Assembly (NCBI GenBank): GCA_009823395.1
Contig: CM020513.1
Coordinates: 21,296,001-21,360,000, forward strand
Reading direction: 5' to 3'
Source of the DNA: Thamnaconus septentrionalis
Lineage: Eukaryota; Chordata; Actinopteri; Tetraodontiformes; Monacanthidae
DNA length: 64,000 bases
This document shows positions 43,747 through 56,000 of the stretch, one piece after another. Every line of letters starts with the position of its first letter. The first letter of the stretch is position 1. Both the position numbers and the translations under genes were made by a program. The notes below the pieces were generated by a model, which was not told the origin of the DNA, did no database searches, and saw only the letters and a program-made list of their open reading frames with translations.

Positions 43747-46700
43747 TGTCACGTTTTAAGAATAAGTTGATTCTTGGGTTGATTCTTTCCTTTGCTTTTC
43801 TGGGTTTATTTTCTTGCAACTAAAGTCTTCTAAAAATGCTCAGCCAGAGTGTTCTGGTTCCTTCCTTTGTGCGCTGAGCATCACACATCTTAGTTTTTGA
43901 TCACATCCTTTTTTATAGGAGTTAATTTCTACACATTTTTAGGCCTGTAGACCTCACATTGAGTCTGCTGTCGAACAGAGATGACTGGGTATCAATTCAA
44001 ACAGTTATGATGCAGTGCCAAATGCGATATGTGTTTCATCATGGACTCCTCTAGGGAGCAGCTGCTGCTGCTGCTGCTGCTGCATTGTTTGACCACTTGT
44101 CCTCTAACCGTGCAGGAAAAGTCTGGACTTGGTGGAAAGTCTCCTGCGGCTGTCTGAGGTGGGCCAGTACGAGCAGGTCAAGCAGCTCTTCGGCTTCCCA
44201 ATAAAACACTGCCCGGACATGTTGGTGCTGGCACTGCTGCAGATCTCCACCTCCTGGCACACGCTACGCCATGAGCTCATCTCCACCTTAATGCCCATCT
44301 TTTTGGGCAACCACCCCAACTCGGCCATCATCTTGCACTATGCCTGGCATGGACAGGTTGGTTCGAGAAAGCCTTTCAAATTTGACGCCTCGTGACTTTA
44401 AATTCCCTTTGTGTAATGTTGAATTTATGAAAAGTTGAAATCTTAAGTTCTTTGAAACTTTCAGTCAGCCTGGGTTTGTTTTTCTTCCCCAAGCAGTTTG
44501 AGTGCTGGTAGACTGGAGTGAGATAAGAGTATGAGACAGGTTTTCCTATAAAACCCATTGTTGTTGTTTTTTCCAGGGACAGTCTCCCTCCATCCGCCAG
44601 CTAATTATGCATTCAATGGCCGAGTGGTACATGAGGGGGGAGCAGTATGACCAGGCCAAGCTGTCTCGCATCCTAGATGTGGCCCAGGACTTGAAGGTTT
44701 GTCGATGCAGTCATACAAAGTGTGATTCTTGTTTGTTTTTTTTTAACATTGTACTCAGCAGTAAATTTCAAGTGTGGTTTTAATGATCATTAAACCTATT
44801 TGTTGTGTTTCTCCCAGTCGCTGTCAATGTTGCTCAATGGGACTCCGTTTGCCTTTGTAATTGACCTCGCTGCACTTGCTTCTCGCCGTGAATACCTCAA
44901 ACTCGATAAGTGGCTGACGGACAAAATCAGAGAACACGGGGTAGGGCTTGGAGTTCCTCTTTTAGTTTAAACGCACCTGTAAAATGTAAGACAAAGCAAA
45001 ACCGTAGTTTACAAGAAGTGCCTTTTGTTTCCAGGAACCTTTTATCCAAGCGTGTGTGACATTCCTGAAGAGGCGATGTCCTTCCATTATGGGAGGTCTG
45101 GCCCCAGACAAGGATCAACCCAAGAGTGCGCAGCTGCCCCCGGAGACCCTGGCCACCATGCTGGCCTGCCTGCAGTCCTGCGCTGGGTGAGACCTTGGGT
45201 TACTCGCTCAGTCACTTGAATCATTTTGGGATACACTGTGTTGCACTAGGAGTCTCATTGTGCAGTTTATCTTAGTGCAGGCACCAACATTTACCCCCGT
45301 GCCGCACATGCACTGTTGCGTCCTGCTCACGACTGGATGCTGCAGCAAGACGACATCCCTTAGAACACATGCAGAGTACAAGTGCTGCAAGTGTTTAGTT
45401 TTCTTATTTTGTCTTATTAATGACAAACGGCAAAAATAATTTCAATTTATTTGTGTGTTTCTGTTCTGAAAAGAACTCTGGCAAATATTTAATAACAGTA
45501 ATTGAGTCGAAATTGTAAGGGTGTCCAAAAACCTTTTTTTACCACTGTGTGCTATACTTGTCTTACTGTTACCAAACAATACATCTAAAAGCACAGTTAC
45601 ACAAACAGACCATGGACCAAAACAGTAGCAGAGGCACATTTGATTTCACCTTGTTGACACCATCGTTCCATCCCTACGAATGATTCCCTTTGATTTGGCG
45701 TCCATCACCCGAACCCGTGTTGCGTGTCGCTGCTCTCCTGCAGGAGCGTTTCCCAGGAGCTGTCGGAGACGATCCTGACCATGGTTGCCAACTGCAGTAA
45801 TGTGATGAACAAGGCCAGGCAGCCGCCACCCGGGGTAATGCCAAAGGGACGTGCCCCCAGCACCAGCAGCTTAGACGCCATCTCTCCCGTACAGGTATTT
45901 TTAGGCCGACGTCATTTGTCTCGTTGTCACGGACGCCAGACGAGGTTAAAAAAAAAAAAAAAACAACAACCTCGGATTGACATTCACCGTTCTCTCCCCA
46001 AAACTCTCCTTGCGCTCCTGCAGATGGACCCGCTGTCGGGCATGGCTTCTCTCAACCTGGGGGGCACTGCCACGTCTCACACTCAGAGCATGCAAGGTTT
46101 TCCAACCTCACTGAGTTCCGCTTTCAGTAATCCCCAGTCCCCAGCCAAGGCTTTCCCGCCACTCCCTAACCCTAATCCCAGCACACCATTTGGAGGCATT
46201 GGCAGCCTGTCATCGCAGCTCCCTGGTATGGACTCTGGTACTATGCTATTTTCTTATTCCTTCATTTAAGATGAGAGAGCAAGGCATGTTTTGAGGCAAA
46301 ATTGGCGATGGGGTCCCACTGCACTTCCATCACACATTATGCTTGGACTTAGGGATGCATCGAGTGGTCAAGATTTACATTTGAGGACTGTTAAATGTAA
46401 AGTTTAAATCTGTGGGCCCTGAATAATATTTTGTCAACCTTACATTTACGTTTTAGATAAATCTGAAAAATTTGAGAAGAGCAGTTTAGAAAAAGGAAGA
46501 CGCTAGCTCTGAGGCCCCCTGAGATTTTTTCCACAGCAAATAATCTAAACCCACGTCACCCTGCAGGTCCGTTGGGCTCAGGCATCGGCTCAGGCATTGG
46601 CTCAGGCATTGGCTCTGGCATCAGCTCTGGCATCGGCTCTGGCATCGGTTCTGGCATCGGTTCTGGCATCGGTTCCGGCATCGGCTCCGGTATCGGCTCC

Positions 46701-46986
46701 GGCATTGGCTCCGGTATCGGCTCCGGCATTGGCTCCGGCATCGGCTCTGGCATCGGCTCTGGCATCGGCTCCGGCATCGGCTCTGGCATTGGGTCCAGCC
46801 TGGGCATGCAGACAGTGAGCACAGACCCGTTTGGCACCAGGAAGATGAGCACACCCGGCCTGAACCCTCCGACCTTTCAGCAGAGTAAGATCAAGGCCTG
46901 TAAGTGGTGGTAGCGGTGGTGTGACTGAGAGCCCTGCCCTGCGCTGCTCAGCACTGTATTTCCTCTGATCGTACAGGTTTCCTATT

Positions 46987-47022
<36 letters not shown>

Positions 47023-50000
47023 TCACCTTCCAAAATGCACAGAAAATTTGCAATTCGCCAGTACAATTTGAAGATTTTGTCACTGAAAATCACATTTTCG
47101 CTTTGCTGCTTAAATTTCATCACGTCACGCAAAACCTGATAGAAATAATCAGAGAGGAAATACAGATCAGTCTTCCATTCCTTGTCTGGCTTATGCTGAC
47201 TGCCCCACTTGAGTGTAATTTACCTTCTTCCCCAGCATTAAAAGGCAGCTTTGTCTGACCTTCAGTTGGAATGTTTTTCTTTTTCTTTCTTTTTCATCGA
47301 TGGCTTCAATGCACAGTGCTTTTGACGAGTTTAAAAACTCTACACGCTGTACAAGTGCTGAACTGAAACGGTGACAGTGACCACGATGTCCTTCCCCCCA
47401 CCACCTCTTCTTTTTCAAGCCGATCTTTCTCAGGTGTGGCCTGAAGCAAACCAGCACTTTAGCAAAGAGATCGACGACGAAGCCAACAGTTACTTTCAGC
47501 GTATCTACAATCATCCGCCCCACCCCACCATGTCTGTGGATGAAGTAAGTTGTGCAGAAAAATTAGTTTGAATTTTTTCGAATTACATTGAGCGTATTGC
47601 CTGAGTTACCACGTCTTATGTTTCCCTTTCCCCAGGTGTTAGAGATGCTGCAAAGGTTCAAGGATTCAACCATCAAGCGAGAGCGCGAGGTCTTCAACTG
47701 CATGCTTCGGAACCTGTTCGAGGAGTACCGATTCTTCCCCCAGTACCCGGACAAGGAGCTGCACATCACCGCCTGCCTTTTCGGCGGCATCATCGAAAAG
47801 GGTCTGGTCACCTACATGGCCCTCGGCCTGGCTCTCCGATATGTTCTTGAAGCCTTAAGAAAGCCCTACGGTTCCAAGATGTATTACTTTGGCATCGCTG
47901 CTCTCGATAGATTTAAAAACAGGTACTGAAAACATTCGGCCTCTTAAATGACTGCCACTACGCGGAAGCTGCTGCTTTGACAACCCTGTTTTTTTGTGTG
48001 TTTCTAGACTGAAGGACTACCCTCAGTATTGTCAACATCTCGCCTCAATTGCCCACTTCCTGCAGTTTCCTCATCATCTACAGGAGGTAATTAAATTCCC
48101 TCCTTTTTTTCATTTTCAAGCTTTCGCTGGCCCAGCTTTTCATTTGATGTGATGTCTACATAAAAGTAATTGTCAAAAGTTTGGACACAACTTCTCATTT
48201 GATTGATTTACATTGTAGAATCTCGCTGAAGGCTCTCTGAATGAACACATCTGAAAATATGACAATCATGTTTTGTATTTTAGATTCTTCAAAATAGCCA
48301 CCCTCCATGTAAAACATATTCAGAGGTATTTAACATTTTTTTTCTTTACTACATAATTCCATATATCTTGCTCATATATTTTATGTCTTCAGTATGTATC
48401 TACAATGTAGAAAGTAGCTAAGGTAAAGAAAAAAACATTGCATGAGAAGGTGTGTCAAAACTGACAGCTAGCACCTGTAGAATTTTCCAACACCAACAGA
48501 GTGAGACTGAAATACAGAAATGATTTCCTTTTTTTAAAAAAAATTTACCACATCTTTTTGTGACATTTATTTCCTAACGAACCTCTACGTCGACAATAAA
48601 TTATTCACTCTGCACATTTCGATATTTTGTGCGTGCAGTATATCGAGTATGGTCAACAGTCTCGGGACCCTCCGGTGAAGATGCAAGGCTCCATCACGAC
48701 GCCCGGAAGTCTGGCGCTGGCGCACGTCCAAGCTCAGGCCCAGTCGCAGCAGCCCGTCGGCCCGAAGGCCCCCCAGCCGGGTCAGCCCAGCACTCTGGTC
48801 ACCACCACCACCACCACCACCACAGCAACAAAGACCACCACCATCACGAGGCCCACGCCCAGCAACTTCAAGAAGGACGTCCCCGTGAGTCTGGCCGTGT
48901 CAACAGCCGTTCTTTGTTCGATGACCTTCTCAGTGTTTTTTTTTTTTATTTCAGTTTCACATGTTATAGATTCGATCCAGTTTCTTATTCTCTTGCTGTC
49001 GATTGCCCCTGCAGCCCTCCATAAACACAACCAACATCGACACCTTGTTGGTGGCTACAGACCAAACAGAAAGGATTGTAGAGCCTCCAGAGAATGTCCA
49101 GGAGAAGATTGCCTTTATCTTCAACAACCTCTCACAGTCTAACATGACACAAAAGGTGAGACGTTTGGAATCAAACGTAACTTTTGAGCTGTAATAGTCC
49201 AAATATGTGACATAAAACCTGATGCTCTATCCAGGTGGAGGAGTTGAAGGAGACGGTGAAGGATGAATTCATGCCCTGGGTGTCACAGTACCTGGTGATG
49301 AAACGCGTCAGCATCGAGCCCAACTTTCACAGTCTCTACTCCAACTTTTTGGACACTCTGAAGAACCCCGAGTTTGTCAAAATGGTCCTCACTGAAACAT
49401 ACAGGAATATCAAGGTGAGCTAGTGAGGGATAGAACAAATTTTTGCCAGTACCTAATAGCACTGGCTGTTTTAAAATACACTGTTGATCTTTGTCTTTCA
49501 GGTCTTGTTGACCTCTGACAAGGCAGCTGCCAATTTCTCCGATCGCTCCCTGCTGAAAAACCTGGGCCACTGGTTAGGCATGATCACACTGGCCAAGAAC
49601 AAGCCTATCCTTTATACTGTGAGAAAGTTTTTTTTTTTTTTTCTTCTTCTTTCATTTTTTATTTATCACATGCCAGGTTTCCTTTTTTTGAATTTGATAA
49701 CCTGTTTGGTCTATTTTCCAGGATCTGGAAGTGAAATCTCTGCTACTGGAAGCTTATGTGAAAGGTCAACAGGAGCTTTTGTATGTGGTTCCCTTTGTGG
49801 CCAAAGTCCTGGAGTCCAGTCTCCGAAGCATGGTGAGTACCGCTGCGTGGTTGAGCTGCTTTATGTAATTCCATCTCTCATTGACGAAAAGTAAATACAC
49901 ATTTCTTTGTAATCACTTCACCTAATATGTGTATCTCTGTAGGTCTTCAGGCCCCAGAATCCTTGGACCATGGCCATTATGAATGTTCTTGCAGAGCTGC

Positions 50001-53000
50001 ATCAGGAACACGATCTCAAGGTGCCTCATCGTCTTTCCTGTCCAACTGCCCGCTTATCGTCCACGACTTCATATTTACTTTGAATGCAAAACCTGCGTCA
50101 CATTTTCCCCTCTCTAACCTGAAAACCTTTTGCCACAGCTTAACCTCAAGTTTGAGATCGAGGTTCTGTGTAAGAACCTTTCTCTGGACATCAATGACCT
50201 GAAGCCTGGAAACTTGCTGAAAGACAAAGAGAAGCTAAAAAGCCTGGAGGAGCAGCTCTCTGCACCAAAGAAGGAAGCAAAGCCTCCTGAGGAGTTGCTG
50301 CCTGTGTCTACCACAGGTGGGTCCACAGCATTGAAATATTGTTGTGTTGCGTTCAAACAATTTTTTCAAAACGATGCATTTTTTTGATACCAGCTGTTTA
50401 AAGTGAATGCATTGCTGTTTCTTTAAAAAAAACATTTTTTTTCCCATTTTACTGGTAATTGAAATCAATATTTACTGCAAGTTTGTTGTATTGCTGCTAC
50501 TTTATTTCGGTGCACTATAATGAAGTTGAGCGACACTTAAGACTTCTTTGCATGATGCTAATATTCGCTCTAATGCGAAACAAAAGTTTGCAAGTATTTG
50601 TAGCTCACGCCTTGATTATGTGAAAGCCAGTCGGCAGCAATTTTCCATTTTGATTCACAAATGCCAAATGATTAATGGCTTGCAGAGGCTAAGATTTACT
50701 TCCTTTGAATTTATTACGCTGTCGTTTTTGCTTATGTCAGATTTTCATACCGTTGATTGTGCTTCTGCTCTGCTGCAGCTTGAATTAAGTCTCTGTTTAG
50801 TTTCCGTCGACTCGTTAGCTCTGATTTGCCCGTTTGTTGTTCTTTTTGTTGTGTGTGCCCCTTTTTCTTGTGATTTTAATCAAACACGCACTTTGGCCTA
50901 CAGGAGACTTTGTTCCATTTGCAGCGCCTCCCTCAACCCAAGCTGCTACCACCACCACTTGTACAACTACTGGGCCTCCCACTCCTCAGTTCAGTTACCA
51001 CGATATCAATGTGTACGCCTTGGCAGGCCTGGCGCCGCACATCAATATCAACGCCAACGTAAGTATTCGGGGTCCGCTGAAACTTTTGCACCTTCTCTCT
51101 TTTCTCCGCTCGATTCTAATGTTCCTCCCCCTCTTTCCTTTTTAGATCTCGCTGCTCCAGGCCCACCCGCAGCTGAAGCAGTGCGTGCGGCAGTCGGTGG
51201 AGCGAGCTGTCCAGGAGCTGGTGCACCCCGTGGTCGACCGCTCCATCAAGATCGCCATGACCACCTGCGAGCAGATCATCCGGAAGGACTTCGCCCTGGA
51301 CTCGGAGGAGTCCCGCATGCGCGTGGCCGCCCACCACATGATGAGGAACCTGACCGCCGGCATGGCCATGATCACCTGCCGCGAGCCTCTGCTCATGAGC
51401 ATCGCCACCAACCTGAAGAACAGCTTCGCCGCTGCACTTCGGGTAAGCTGAGCGCCGGTTCTGCTGCTCTTTGCCAAAATATATAATAAATACGTCTGTT
51501 ATTTGTCGCATGGTGGTTGCAGATTCCTGCGTAAAGTTTACAACACAAAAATAATGTTGTTTTTTTTTTAATGTCAGAACTCATAGTAATTCACCTGTGG
51601 GTGTTTTTCTTTTTTGATGAACTTCTCTGCGTTTTCTTCCGTAGGCACCAACTCCTCAACAGAGGGAGATGATGGAAGAGGCTGCAGCCAGGATTGCTCA
51701 GGACAACTGTGAGCTGGCATGCTGCTTCATTCAGAAGACTGCTGTGGAGAAGGCGGGCCCTGAGATGGACAAGAGACTCGCCACAGTAAGACAGTCCGGG
51801 GACGAGCGGTTGCTTCAGCTTAGCTTCCCTCTGCTCTCCCTCACGCTTTCTTTGTGCTTTCCCTCTCCCGCAGGAGTTTGAGCTGAGGAAGCACGCACGC
51901 CAAGAGGGACGTCGCTACTGTGACCCAGTCGTCCTGACCTACCAGGCTGAGCGGATGCCCGAGCAGATCAGACTGAAGGTGCAGCGGATTAATTTTACGC
52001 CGGTCGCTCACTTTTCTCATTTTAATTTAGAAAAGGCTTTTCCGACATTTCATTATCACTGAGCGAAACCGTCTCCGTCGCAGGTCGGAGGCGTCGACCC
52101 GAAGCAACTGGCGGTTTATGAGGAATTTGCCAGGAACGTTCCAGGATTCCTGCCCAGCAACGATCTGTCCCAGCCCACTGGCTTCCTGGCTCAGCCAATG
52201 AAGGTGAGCAATCGTGCCGTTAGTTCCTGAAAACTAAAGAGGTGAAACGCAACAGAGCCTAGGTGGATGGATGCCTCGGCGGGCGGCCAACTAATCCCAT
52301 TTCCTGTTTTGTTAAAACAGCAGCAGGCATGGGCCACCGACGACGTGGCTCAGATCTACGACAAGTGCATGGCCGACCTGGAGCAGCACCTTCACGCCAT
52401 CCCGCCGTCCCTCGCCATGAACCCCCTGACGCAGTCGCTCCGCAGCCTGCTGGAGGCCGTGGCCCTGGCCCGGAACTCCAGGGACGGAATCGCGGCACTT
52501 GGCCTCCTGCAGAAGGTGGGGAAGAAAAAAAAAAAAAAACTGATTGAAAAGTGAAACAATGTCGAGTTAGTTTCTGACTCTTAGTGGGTGAACGGGACCT
52601 TAATGATCTGATTTTTTTTTTTTTTTTTTTGCCCAGGCTGTGGAAGGTCTCCTGGATGCGACCAGTGGGGCTGATGCGGACCTGCTGCTGCGCTACAGGG
52701 AGTGCCACCTGCTGGTGCTCAAAGCCCTCCAGGACGGACGCGCCTACGGGCCGCAGTGGTGCAACAAGCAGATCACAAGGTGGGTTCACAGTGCGCTGGT
52801 TATCAGCCGCACAGCTCTGCGATTGCTGATTGTAAACCAAACGCGTTTTTATAATTTGCAGGTGTTTAATTGAATGTCGCGACGAGTACAAGTACAACGT
52901 CGAGGCAGTGGAGCTTCTGATCAGGAACCACCTGGTGAACATGCAGCAGTACGACTTGCACCTGGCACAGGTACGCAGTTATAAACTTGTTTGTGTCTTT

Positions 53001-56000
53001 TTTTTCTGCACTTTAACTTTGCCTGACCGCACCGTGCGTTCCTGACATCACCCTCCTGGTTTCTGAGACAACCATGTTTTGTCTTGTTTTTGCTCCAGTC
53101 CATGGAGAACGGCCTACACTACATGGCGGTGGCCTTCGCCATGCAGCTGGTGAAGCTGCTGCTCGTGGACGAACGCAGCGTGAGCCACGTCACCGAGGCC
53201 GACCTCTTCCACACAATCGAGACCCTGATGAGGACCTGCGCACACTCCAGAGCCAACGCACCTGAGGGGTAACTGTCACTGTCACCAAGTCTCGTTGTCA
53301 AGCGTCAAAACAAAGGCTTCAGGGAGGCGTTTCCACAGCACGTACCAGACGCGATGGGAAACAAATATGTGTGACAGCACTACAGCAGTTATATATGTAG
53401 CCTGTTTTCAAATATAAATGGCAGGCTCAATATATCAAATGGCATCGCATCGTTTTCAAATTCCTCCTCAACCCTAGCTTTGGTTTTCTCTTTCTCTTTT
53501 TAGATCGATAGTAACTTCCTCCATCTGTATTACAGCTTTGCATTCATACTTTTGACTAAAAGTCATCCTAGTGTATCTACAGTCCCAGGATACTATATTG
53601 TGAAAACTAGCCTCCACATTATCTTCTCATTATTATTCTCATTATTGTCGCCTTACTTTCACTTATTCCCTTTGTAACTCATGTCGCCCTCCTTGCTGTC
53701 TTTCAGTCTCCCGCAGCTGATGGACGTCGTCCGCTCCAACTACGAGGCCATGATCGACCGGGCTCACGGCGGCCCCAATTTCATGATGCACTCTGGGATC
53801 TCGCAGGCCTCCGAGTACGACGATCCTCCGGGCCTGAGGGAGAAGGCAGAGTACCTCCTCAGGGAGTGGGTCAACCTGTACCACTCGGCCGCCGCAGGCA
53901 GAGACAGCACCAAGGCTTTCTCCGCTTTTGTCGGCCAGGTAAACAAACATTCACCAGTCTGTGACCAAATATCCAAACCGTGCTATAAACTATTTTTTTT
54001 GTTCCCCCCCCCGACCCGTCCTCAGATGCACCAGCAAGGCATCCTGAAGACCGACGACCTGATCACAAGATTCTTCCGGCTGTGCACTGAAATGTGCGTG
54101 GAGATCAGCTACCGGGCGCAGGCCGAGCAGCAGCACAACCCGGCCGCCAGCGCGCCCATCATCAGGGCCAAGTGTTACCACAACCTGGACGCCTTCGTCC
54201 GGCTCATAGCCCTTCTGGTCAAACACTCTGGAGAAGCTACGAACACGGTGACAAAAATCAACCTTCTCAACAAGGTACAACGTGACAAAAAAACGCAACA
54301 GAAAACCAACACCGATTCCAAATCTGTGTTCTTAACATTTTTACCAGCACATTCTAGAAGTGCGCATCAGCGGTGGTCGTGCAACTGCAACAAGTGATGT
54401 CCTGATGTAAAATTGGCTTTGTTTGTTAAAGTGGTGGTTCAGAATCTTGGACCTCAAGTCCAAGTCGGCCAGCGTGCGAATTATCAGTGGAGATCTTTTC
54501 AAAAGATTTCAAGCAGTTTTCTAGTTTAGCAATTCTCTGCCAATAAAAACACTCCTACCCAGACCACAGTATGGAAGCGCATTGCATTCACTGGATTTAA
54601 AAAATAAAAAAAAAATGAGGCACCTTATCTTGTAATTACGAGACCAGGATCTCATAATTACAAGAAAAGATCTCGCAATGCGCAGTGTTGAGATACTAAG
54701 ATTAATGCCATCCTCAGTTTTAAGAAATGCAAGTATTTCCCAGTGTCTCAAACCGAGAAGGTCGTAATAGCAGAATAACTGCGATAGCGCCGTCATTGAC
54801 AACTGATTACAAAGTATTGACAGACGTTTCCTTCTTTATTTTCCTTTCATTTTATCTCAGAATTATGAGATCAGGATCTCGGAATTATGAGATCTTTTCT
54901 CTAAATGAAGCGAATCTGCAGATGACCTGCAGTCAAACGTTTTGCCTCTCTGACTGCTGCTGCTTTGCTGACTGTGGTGCTGTGCTGTGCGTTGCTTCTC
55001 CAGGTGCTGGGTATCGTCGTCGGCGTGTTGATTCAGGACCACGACGTCCGTCAGACGGAGTTTCAGCAGCTGCCGTACCACCGGATCTTCATCATGCTGC
55101 TGTTGGAGCTCAACGCTCCCGAGCACGTCCTGGAGACCATCAACTTCCAGACCCTCACGGCGTTCTGGTGAGACGTCGTCCACTTTGAGCCACTAGATCA
55201 GTGTTTTTCAACCACGGCAAATTTTAATTTGGCTGATTTTTTTTCCCCCATTGCTGTGAATCCAAATTACTCGCTCCACTTCACAACTGCTCTCCCGCTT
55301 CGTCCACAGCAACACCTTCCACATCCTGAGACCCACCAAAGCCCCTGGCTTCGTGTACGCCTGGCTGGAACTCATCTCCCACCGCATCTTCATCGCCCGG
55401 ATGCTGGCGCACACGCCCCAGCAAAAGGTACCGAACGAAGCAAACGCAGTTCCTGCCGACGTGCTTTTTGCCGACGATTCGGACGAAGTCTTAAACGGAC
55501 GTTGTCGTCTTTCAGGGTTGGCCCATGTACGCGCAGCTCCTCATCGACCTCTTCAAGTACCTGGCGCCTTTCCTGAGGAATGTAGAGCTCAACAAACCTA
55601 TGCAAATCCTCTACAAGGTAAATTCATTTTGTCATGTAATTGCGGGTCGGCATTTTCTTGTCATGATAAAACCCTTTAAGCAGACAGAGGGTGTTGAAGG
55701 TTAAGCTTCTAACATTTGGATAATATGAAGAAAAAACATCACAGTGGTTGCACTTTAGATTGCTGCAACTTGGCTTGCCAGTGAACTACAGTGGCCTGCC
55801 CACCCAAACCTGGATACCTTGTTTATTTGAAGACAAGAGCTGGAGCCCTATTTATGAAATGTGCTGGATTGTCCACACCAGGCTTCCTTAGAAATGTGAC
55901 AGTGCAAGATGGCAGCTAACTGGGAGCAAGACCCGTGATCTGTGTATATTCTCACATATATAAATAAAAAAATGTTCTGTGGGTTTGGAATCCAAATTAT

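Larger units (their letters stand above)
37147..45894 (+). other. cnot1: cnot1 coding exons 1-16: N-terminal HEAT-repeat region
   Basis: Exons: 37147-37248, 37388-37495, 38138-38236, 38399-38467, 38580-38634, 39979-40182, 41157-41325, 42183-42309, 42825-42935, 43242-43412, 43554-43681, 44116-44356, 44577-44696, 44818-44940, 45035-45186, 45744-45894. They encode residues 1 to about 710, an all-helical scaffold known to dock CNOT10 and CNOT11. Recognisable blocks include [40 protein letters not shown] and [20 protein letters not shown] (spliced). Sequence is very close to human throughout. Confidence 0.93.

Noticed and set aside
43607..43819. Minus-strand frame with QPAS repeats
   Set aside because: It is the antisense of the (GCTG)n array and cnot1 exon 43554-43681.
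46556..46852. Minus-strand frame of PEPM repeats
   Set aside because: It is the antisense of the cnot1 GSGI repeat. Sense-strand exon logic and flanking homology explain the sequence.
50548..51486. 312-codon + strand frame
   Set aside because: It reads through a cnot1 intron and then the real exons in the wrong phase. The correct phase matches CNOT1.
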